A stretch of DNA of 5,538 bases from Actinomycetota bacterium (GTDB taxonomy: Bacteria > Actinomycetota > Actinomycetes > Streptosporangiales > Streptosporangiaceae). The stretch is taken from the NCBI GenBank assembly GCA_003140115.1, contig PLIQ01000177.1, forward strand, positions 1 to 5,538, in the 5' to 3' direction. The translations under genes were made by a program, and so were the position numbers. The notes below the pieces were generated by a model. The model saw only the letters and a list, made by a program, of their open reading frames with translations. It was not told the origin of the DNA and made no database searches. Positions 1 to 3,827 of this stretch are shown here, piece after piece (the first letter of the stretch is position 1; every line of letters begins with the position of its first letter).

Positions 1-426
1 CACGGCGGCTACTACGACCACGTCCCGCCGCCCGCGGCCGTGGCGCCCGACGACGTGCCCGCGCACAACTACCAGCTCGACCTGCCATCATGGCTGCGCA
101 TGCTGCTGCGTCCATTGTTCGGCAAGGCCTTCGCGCAGCTGGCGAACCTCGACGCCGGCCCCTCGGACTACACCCGCTACGGTTTCCGGGTTCCCGCCGT
201 CCTGGTCTCCCCCTACGCCCGCCCTGGCTACCTGTGCGGCCAGACGCTTGATCACACCTCAGTCCTCAAGCTGATCGAGGAAAAATGGAACCTGCCGCCG
301 CTGACCCGCCGGGACGCCGCCGCGCAGTCGCCGCTCGACGCCCTGGACCTGGACGCCCCGCCGGCCTTCCTCACTCCCCCGGACCTGCCCCCGCCGACCC
401 TGCGCTGGGGCTCCTGGCCCCTGTGA
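1..426 (+). CDS. Phosphoesterase / phospholipase C family protein, C-terminal part (5' end outside window)
   Basis: The reading frame is open from base 1 and ends with TGA at 424-426, so about 141 C-terminal residues are visible. The first residues, HGGYYDHVPPP, match the conserved DEHGG(F/Y)YDHVPPP block of the bacterial phosphoesterase family (phospholipase C and acid phosphatase AcpA relatives), where the His and Asp/His residues belong to the metal and active site. A second family block, DHTSVLKLIEEKW, lies at about residues 84-96 of the visible part, followed by a Pro/Leu-rich tail. Family members hydrolyse phosphate esters such as phospholipids and are usually exported, often by Tat, but the N-terminus that would show a signal peptide is missing. 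The gene converges on the transporter gene across a hairpin and has no evident link to the monooxygenase. The substrate cannot be told from this fragment. Confidence 0.88.
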   Translation, partial: HGGYYDHVPPPAAVAPDDVPAHNYQLDLPSWLRMLLRPLFGKAFAQLANLDAGPSDYTRYGFRVPAVLVSPYARPGYLCGQTLDHTSVLKLIEEKWNLPPLTRRDAAAQSPLDALDLDAPPAFLTPPDLPPPTLRWGSWPL

Positions 427-465
427 CTGGCCGCTGTGACTGGCCGCTGTGACTGGCCGCTGTGA
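421..465. repeat. 13-bp tandem repeat over the phosphoesterase stop codon
   Basis: The unit CTGTGACTGGCCG is repeated exactly three times (421-433, 434-446, 447-459), followed by a partial fourth copy (CTGTGA, 460-465). The last coding bases (CTGGCCC just before 421) look like a degenerate earlier unit. The first copy supplies the TGA stop of the phosphoesterase. Because 13 is not a multiple of three, the following TGA triplets at 437, 450 and 463 fall in the other two frames and then again in the first. The array therefore closes all three forward frames. Confidence 0.9.
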
Positions 466-547
466 GGAGTGAACCCGGACGCGGGTGGCCGGTGGCCGTG
501 GGCTTGCGGCACTGTCCGTTCCGTAAATAATTGGTCTTCCCGCCGGT

Positions 548-579
548 CACGGGGCGGATGCCGGAGCATCCGCCCGGTG
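548..579. terminator. Hairpin between convergent genes, probable bidirectional terminator
   Basis: A perfect 10-bp stem, GGGCGGATGC (552-561) with GCATCCGCCC (566-575), encloses the loop CGGA. It can be extended by CAC (548-550) with GTG (577-579) past one G/G mismatch. It sits between the phosphoesterase stop (426) and the transporter stop (602), where both genes converge. No T-run follows on either strand, as is common for terminators in high-GC actinobacteria. Termination is inferred from structure and place. The rest of 427-601 holds only the tandem repeat, a short AT-rich patch (about 521-535) and a CCCTAGGG palindrome (591-598). Confidence 0.65.
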
Positions 580-601
580 CCGGAGCCGAGCCCTAGGGCC
601 C

Positions 602-1264
602 CTAGCCGTGCAGCAGGGGCTTGCCGAGCGGGAGCCGCGCCGTGCCGCCGGTACCGGCTGACGCCGCGTCGAAGAAGAGGTACACGCCGAGGGCGGCGAA
701 CACCAGCACGACGTAGCCGGCGGTCTTGATCAGGCCGGACGAGGGCACGCCCGCCGCCGACGCGCTCTCGTAGCCGAGCAGCAGGAGCAGCAGCGCGAGG
801 TCGACGAGCACGAACAGCACACTGAACGACAACGGCAGCCGCAGTGTGGCCAGGGTGAGCATCACGATGGCGACCAGCCAGGCGATCAGGAACAGCTTGA
901 CGGTGGCGAGTATGGCGGTGGCGGTGATGGCGAACCAGTTGTGGTCCAGGCCGAGCACGAGCACCGCGTAGCTGAGCCAGAAGGTGCCGAAGATGCCGAA
1001 CACGGCGGCGACCGCGCTCTGGCCGAGCACCGCGCACCAGATGGTGGCCATGAGCAGGCCGAGGGCCGTGGCGGCCAGGACGATCGCGAGCGGGGCGCCG
1101 AGCACGCCGGTCGGCACTACGCCGACCAGCCCCAGCCCCAGCGCCACGGACCCGACGATGAAGCTGCCCAGCCCGAAGATGGACGGATCACCGGCCAAGG
1201 GGCCGATCACGGCCGCTTCCTGGGTGGGGGCTGATCCGCCGGCGGTTGCGTCAACAGTGGTCAT
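602..1264 (-). CDS. YaaH/SatP (GPR1/FUN34) family acetate-type transporter, six-helix membrane protein
   Basis: This 220-aa protein starts at ATG 1264-1262, preceded by GGGAG (1276-1272) with a 7-nt spacer. The frame is open further upstream, but that extension is Arg/His-rich and unlike a membrane protein. After a short polar N-terminus (1-25) there are six hydrophobic stretches at about 29-50, 54-80, 83-105, 111-140, 146-164 and 178-200, which is the family topology. Family marks are the DPSIFGLGSF segment (26-35), at the place of the NPAPLGL signature, and FGIFGTFWLSYA (89-100). Family members carry acetate, and in some cases succinate or other small carboxylates, across the inner membrane. 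Here the signature is altered (D for N, I and F for P and L), so the substrate is uncertain. The gene lies 122 bp behind the regulator gene on the same strand and may be co-transcribed. A role in handling acetate or other short acids from propane/acetone oxidation is inference. Confidence 0.83.
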   Translation of the reverse strand: MTTVDATAGGSAPTQEAAVIGPLAGDPSIFGLGSFIVGSVALGLGLVGVVPTGVLGAPLAIVLAATALGLLMATIWCAVLGQSAVAAVFGIFGTFWLSYAVLVLGLDHNWFAITATAILATVKLFLIAWLVAIVMLTLATLRLPLSFSVLFVLVDLALLLLLLGYESASAAGVPSSGLIKTAGYVVLVFAALGVYLFFDAASAGTGGTARLPLGKPLLHG

Positions 1265-1290
1265 CGATTCGCTCCCTGAGCTAAGAGCGT

Positions 1291-1344
1291 CCCGCGTGTG
1301 CGGGCTTAATGCATCGGTACGCCGATGACCGGACACATGTGTTC
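1291..1344 (-). promoter_or_regulatory. Cluster of three inverted repeats upstream of the transporter gene
   Basis: Three dyads lie in a row 27-80 bp upstream of the transporter ATG: CCCGC-GTGT-GCGGG (1291-1304), CATCGG-TACG-CCGATG (1312-1327) and the palindrome ACACATGTGT (1333-1342), which becomes a 14-bp near-palindrome over 1331-1344 with one mismatched pair. The spacer around them is less GC-rich than the genes. They could be operator sites or structures in the 5' leader. I could not place a convincing -35/-10 pair here. Together with 1359-1389 this accounts for the 1265-1386 spacer. Confidence 0.4.
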
Positions 1345-1358
1345 TCACTTTGAACCAG

Positions 1359-1389
1359 CACCGCCGTGACCTGCGGTGACCCAGGGTCA
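1359..1389. other. Dyad cluster at the regulator 3' end, one palindrome including its stop codon
   Basis: CACCGC (1359-1364) pairs with GCGGTG (1373-1378) around an 8-nt loop. The perfect 13-bp palindrome TGACCC-A-GGGTCA (1377-1389) includes the regulator's stop codon (1387-1389 on the - strand). GTGACC is also directly repeated at 1366 and 1376. The first hairpin could be a weak terminator or pause for the regulator transcript. The palindrome has a one-base centre and suits a protein-binding site better than an RNA stem. No T-run follows. Confidence 0.4.
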
Positions 1390-3237
1390 ACTGCCGGAGG
1401 CGACGATCCCGTACTCGTGGATCTTGCGGTAGATGGTGGCCCGGGACATGCCTAGCGCCTCGGCGGCGCGGACCTTGTTGCCGTCGTGGTCCTGCAGGCT
1501 CTGCACGATGGCGTCCCGCTCGATCGACTCCAGCGGGGACAGCAGCCGCCGGCTCACCGTCCAGCATTCGGGCGGCAGGTCCTTGGGCATGATCGCGCCG
1601 GCCCGGCGGCGCTGGACGACCTGGCGCAGAACCTGCCAGAGCTGTTCGGTGTTGCCGGGCCAGTTGTGCCGCAGCAGGAGTTGCATGGCCTCGGCGGAGC
1701 AGGTCAGGCGGCCCTGCTGGCTGAGCCGGGCCAGGAAGAACGGCACCAGCTCGTGCAGGTCCTCGATGTGGTGGCGCAGCGGCGGGAGCTCCACTGTGCC
1801 GGGGAAGAACCGCAGCAGCCGGGTGGTCGAGCTCTGCTCGGCGGTGGCGTGATTGCGGTTCAGGGTGACCGCGACCCGCAGGTCGGCCTGGCGGCCCGCG
1901 GCCCGGGTTTCACCCAGCGCGCTGGCCAGCGCGTGCAGCTGCCTGGCGTTCAGCGCGTCGACGTGCTGGATGACCAGCATGCCCTTACCCTCGAGCAGCT
2001 CACGGCGGGTCTTGACCAGCCAGTCCTGGCCGGCCCCCTCGGCGTCGAGCACGTGGAACGGGGCGGCCGGGTTCCGGCGCTGGTGCACGGCGCGGACCAG
2101 GGCCAGCTTACCCACGCCGGGCTCGCCCTCCAGGGTCAGCCACTCGGACGAGTCGTACTGGGTCTCGGCCTCCCGGCAGGCCCGCAGCCACAGCACGCCG
2201 CTGCCGACCAGGCCGGGCAGGTGCATGGCCGACCTAGGCGCGGGGACGTCGGGGGCGCCGAGGGCGGCCGAGATCAGCTTGACGTGCACCACGCCGTCGG
2301 TGACCCTGCTGCCCGTGACCCCGCTGCCGGTAACCCTGCTGCCGGTAACCCTGCCGTCGCTGAGCCGGCGGCAGGACAACCGGGCCCCCACGCCGCTGGG
2401 CAGATCCACGCTCACCGCGCCGGGGGCGCCCCGGGTGAGAGCGTCGGTGGCGTAGCCGATCAGCGCGGCCTGGTCGCCGGGGTCGAGCAGCGTGCGGGCG
2501 TGGTCGTTCAGCATGACGACGTCGTTGCCGAGCGCCAGCACGATGCCGCCGGTGCGCCGGCAGGCCCGCACGTACTCCTGCAGCAGGTCGATGTCCCGGC
2601 TGCTGCTGGCCGTGACCAGGGCCTGGGTGATCTGGTCGGCGGTCGCCTTGACCAGCGAGATCATCAGCGGGTCGGCGTCCTTGCGCCAGCAGGTCAGGTC
2701 GATCACGCCGACCGTCTTGCCGGAGACCGGGTCGTGGATCGGCACCCCGGCGCAGCCGAACTGCTCCAGGTGCTCGGCGTAGTGCTCGTGCCCGAACACG
2801 TGGGCCGGGCCGCCCGCCTCCAGCGCGGTACCGATGCCGTTGGTCCCGACCCGGTCTTCGGCGTAGCTGAAGCCGGGGGCCAGCATGACGCTGTCCAGGG
2901 CGCGCTCCAGATCGTGGTCGGCGGTCAGCCGGTCCAGGACCATCCCGTTGGCGTCGGTCAAGATGATGCTGATCGGCTGGCCGTCCAGCTGCTCGCGCAG
3001 GCGCCGCAGCACCGGCTCGGCACTGCGGACCAGCCTGGTCTCCAGGTCGGGTTCGTGCAGGTAGCTCAGGTCGATATGGTCGGCCGCCACCTGCCACTGG
3101 CGCGAGCGCCACCACGAGGCGAGGATCGGCTTGCGCACCGCGGCGGAGTCCACCGCCTCGGCCTGCAGGAACCGGACTCTGGCCTCGGCCAGCCGGTCCC
3201 GTGATGTCCGCGGCGGTGGTGATGATACGTGCGCCAT
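1387..3237 (-). CDS. AcoR/MimR-like transcriptional activator (GAF, degenerate AAA+, Fis-type HTH)
   Basis: This 616-aa protein starts at ATG 3237-3235; GGGAGG at 3247-3242 lies 4 nt before it. A GTG at 3249 overlaps that ribosome site and is less likely. Residues about 75-215 form a GAF-type sensor with AcoR-family blocks DANGMVLDR (95-103), GTNGIGTALE (131-140) and an HVFGHEHYAEHLEQF-type segment (147-160), then GVPIHDPVSGKTVGVIDLTC. Residues 220-320 are PAS-like and hold a VTGSR repeat. An AAA+-like region follows: Walker A GEPGVGK (371-377), a poor Walker B GMLVIQHVDAL (419-429) and a sensor-II-like WPGNTEQL (526-533). The C-terminus (572-612) is a Fis-type HTH containing NKVRAAEALGMSRATIYRKI. 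In classical relatives this domain remodels sigma-54 polymerase. Here the GAFTGA loop is absent, which fits actinobacteria lacking sigma-54. MimR of mycobacteria activates a homologous monooxygenase cluster. Divergent placement beside prmA suggests the same role; the ligand is not visible. Confidence 0.93.
   Translation of the reverse strand: MAHVSSPPPRTSRDRLAEARVRFLQAEAVDSAAVRKPILASWWRSRQWQVAADHIDLSYLHEPDLETRLVRSAEPVLRRLREQLDGQPISIILTDANGMVLDRLTADHDLERALDSVMLAPGFSYAEDRVGTNGIGTALEAGGPAHVFGHEHYAEHLEQFGCAGVPIHDPVSGKTVGVIDLTCWRKDADPLMISLVKATADQITQALVTASSSRDIDLLQEYVRACRRTGGIVLALGNDVVMLNDHARTLLDPGDQAALIGYATDALTRGAPGAVSVDLPSGVGARLSCRRLSDGRVTGSRVTGSGVTGSRVTDGVVHVKLISAALGAPDVPAPRSAMHLPGLVGSGVLWLRACREAETQYDSSEWLTLEGEPGVGKLALVRAVHQRRNPAAPFHVLDAEGAGQDWLVKTRRELLEGKGMLVIQHVDALNARQLHALASALGETRAAGRQADLRVAVTLNRNHATAEQSSTTRLLRFFPGTVELPPLRHHIEDLHELVPFFLARLSQQGRLTCSAEAMQLLLRHNWPGNTEQLWQVLRQVVQRRRAGAIMPKDLPPECWTVSRRLLSPLESIERDAIVQSLQDHDGNKVRAAEALGMSRATIYRKIHEYGIVASGS
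2299..2358. repeat. 15-bp tandem repeat inside the regulator gene (VTGSR repeats)
   Basis: Four in-frame 15-bp units follow one another: 2299-2313, 2314-2328, 2329-2343 and 2344-2358, all variants of GGTAACCCTGCTGCC. The third unit is the consensus and the others differ by a few bases. On the - strand they encode residues 294-313, a run of V-T-G-S-(R/G) units starting at DGRVT. They lie in the linker between the sensor part and the AAA+-like region. Gain or loss of a unit would keep the frame, so the linker length may vary between strains. Confidence 0.9.
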
Positions 3238-3241
3238 CTCG

Positions 3242-3247
3242 CCTCCC
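3242..3247 (-). promoter_or_regulatory. Ribosome binding site of the regulator gene
   Basis: GGGAGG on the - strand lies 4 nt before ATG 3237-3235. It overlaps the alternative GTG codon at 3249-3247, which makes the ATG the better start. Confidence 0.75.
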
Positions 3248-3267
3248 ACCTGACGCTCTCTGGCTGG

Positions 3268-3296
3268 AGGCTCAGCCTGGCCTCAAGGCTCAGCCT
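3268..3296. repeat. Two copies of an 11-bp palindrome in the regulator 5' leader
   Basis: AGGCT-C-AGCCT occurs at 3268-3278 and again at 3286-3296, within a longer direct repeat GGCTCAGCCTG (3269-3279 and 3287-3297). The copies start 18 bp apart. They lie 31-59 bp upstream of the regulator ATG. They may be operator sites for autoregulation or stems in the leader RNA. They do not resemble the TGTCTCAT-type sites at 3358 and 3692. Confidence 0.5.
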
Positions 3297-3309
3297 GTGC
3301 GGATCGGAT

Positions 3310-3348
3310 TCAGCCGTAACCCGCTCCTTACAAAGTAAACCCGTTGTT
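3310..3348. promoter_or_regulatory. AT-richer island in the divergent control region, likely promoter area
   Basis: This stretch is clearly less GC-rich than its surroundings and holds repeated GTAA/TTAC elements, including the dyad TTAC-AAA-GTAA (3328-3338). Its position, about 75-110 bp upstream of the regulator ATG and 60-100 bp upstream of the small gene, suits promoter elements for one or both directions. No clean -35/-10 pair is visible, so the assignment rests on composition and place. Confidence 0.35.
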
Positions 3349-3357
3349 GCGGGGCAC

Positions 3358-3374
3358 TGTCTCATGTTGAGACC
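3358..3374. promoter_or_regulatory. Putative operator 1 (perfect inverted repeat GTCTCA-TGT-TGAGAC)
   Basis: GTCTCA (3359-3364) and TGAGAC (3368-3373) form a perfect 6-bp dyad around TGT. A near copy occurs at 3692-3708 in front of prmA: 13 of 16 bases of TGTCTCATGTTGAGAC match. The site ends 35 bp before the small gene ATG, and its centre is 129 bp from the regulator ATG. A dyad suits a dimeric Fis-type HTH protein. The best candidate binder is the divergent regulator, which is inference. Confidence 0.6.
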
Positions 3375-3408
3375 GCCGCTTCGGTCGACTGAACGTTTTG
3401 CTGGGCGC

Positions 3409-3681
3409 ATGGACGCCCACGGCGAGACCCATCATTCCCCCGATTCGGAAACCTATAACCCGTGGAGCATCGTCAACCTGGTGTTTCACCACCTGGTTGC
3501 CGAGGACTTGCACCCGGTCCTGGGCGAGGCCGGTGACCCGGGTCCGCCCGCGGCCGAGCTGCTCCGGGCGCTGGGCATCACGCCGTCCGCCGAGGGCAGC
3601 CGGCAGGCCTCCGAGCAGACCAAGCTCGACCTCGCGGCGATCCGCGCCGCGTTTGAGGAGGGTTATTCAGTTAGCGGCTAG
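3409..3681 (+). CDS. Small hypothetical protein, 90 aa, between regulator and prmA
   Basis: I do not recognise a named family. The frame runs from ATG 3409-3411 to TAG 3679-3681, with strong G/C preference at third codon positions over most of its length, so it is very likely coding. The protein has a polar His/Asp-rich N-terminus (1-16), a segment NPWSIVNLVFHHLVAEDLHPVLG (split here by description: NPWS at 17-20, VFHHL about 24-28, HPVLG about 34-38), then GDPGPPAAELLRALGI (about 41-56) and a charged C-terminal helix. It has no signal peptide or membrane helix and looks like a small soluble helical protein. No good ribosome site precedes the ATG. An in-frame ATG at 3364 lies inside the putative operator and is less likely. 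It shares orientation with prmA and lies 146 bp before it, flanked by the two repeat sites. An accessory or regulatory role is inference. Confidence 0.75.
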   Translation: MDAHGETHHSPDSETYNPWSIVNLVFHHLVAEDLHPVLGEAGDPGPPAAELLRALGITPSAEGSRQASEQTKLDLAAIRAAFEEGYSVSG

Positions 3682-3691
3682 GTGGCTACGG

Positions 3692-3708
3692 TGTCTCATT
3701 TCGAGAGC
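3692..3708. promoter_or_regulatory. Putative operator 2 in front of prmA (near copy of operator 1)
   Basis: TGTCTCATTTCGAGAG matches operator 1 in 13 of 16 positions and keeps most of the dyad (TCTC... / ...GAGA). Its centre is about 128 bp upstream of the prmA ATG, almost the same distance as operator 1 has to the regulator ATG. It begins 10 bp after the small gene's stop codon. Such a distance suits an upstream activator site. Binding by the regulator is inference. Confidence 0.6.
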
Positions 3709-3717
3709 TCATGAGCT
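3706..3717. promoter_or_regulatory. 12-bp perfect palindrome next to operator 2
   Basis: AGCTCATGAGCT is self-complementary over 12 bp and overlaps the last bases of operator 2. It repeats the CTCAT core of that operator (3695-3699 and 3708-3712) 13 bp further on. It may extend the regulator site or bind a second protein. Confidence 0.45.
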
Positions 3718-3754
3718 TGGCTTTCGCGATGTGATGCAGGACACAAGGACTTTC

Positions 3755-3797
3755 GGGGCTGTCGGCTGCAGCCCTCGGGGACCCCCATGGTCCCCGG
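3755..3797 (+). other. Two adjacent hairpins in the prmA leader
   Basis: The first, GGGCT (3756-3760) with AGCCC (3770-3774), has a 9-nt loop; G3755/T3775 can add a wobble pair. Its loop side also contains the 10-bp palindrome GGCTGCAGCC (3764-3773). The second, CGGGGACC (3776-3783) with GGTCCCCG (3789-3796), is a perfect 8-bp stem with a 5-nt loop, directly abutting the first. The second stem ends 18 bp before the ribosome site. No T-run follows, so a simple terminator is unlikely. A leader structure affecting stability or translation is possible. Confidence 0.5.
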
Positions 3798-3814
3798 ACC
3801 CCGGAACCCGCCGA

Positions 3815-3822
3815 GAAAGGGG
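3815..3822 (+). promoter_or_regulatory. Ribosome binding site of prmA
   Basis: GAAAGGGG lies 5 nt before ATG 3828. It overlaps an upstream in-frame GTG (3822), which favours the ATG start and the family's MSRQS N-terminus. Confidence 0.75.
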
Positions 3823-3827
3823 TGACG

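Noticed and set aside
941..1328. Open frames on the + strand opposite the transporter
   Set aside because: Composition reflects the transporter's codons read backwards; no ribosome site or family match, and the - strand gives a coherent six-helix protein.
1486..3204. 572-codon open frame antisense to the regulator
   Set aside because: Gly/Ala/Gln/Val-rich shadow of the regulator gene; no recognisable domain, and the opposite strand encodes clear GAF and HTH motifs.
3364..3408. Earlier ATG (3364) as start of the small gene
   Set aside because: It lies inside the putative operator, and the added residues are Arg/Pro-rich, unlike the rest. The start at 3409 is preferred, though its ribosome site is weak.
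3755..3770. Possible sigma-54 -24/-12 element before prmA
   Set aside because: GG and GC occur at the required spacing (3756-3757 and 3768-3769), but the flanking bases fit TGGCAC/TTGC poorly. Such spacing is expected by chance in GC-rich DNA, and the regulator lacks the sigma-54 contact loop.
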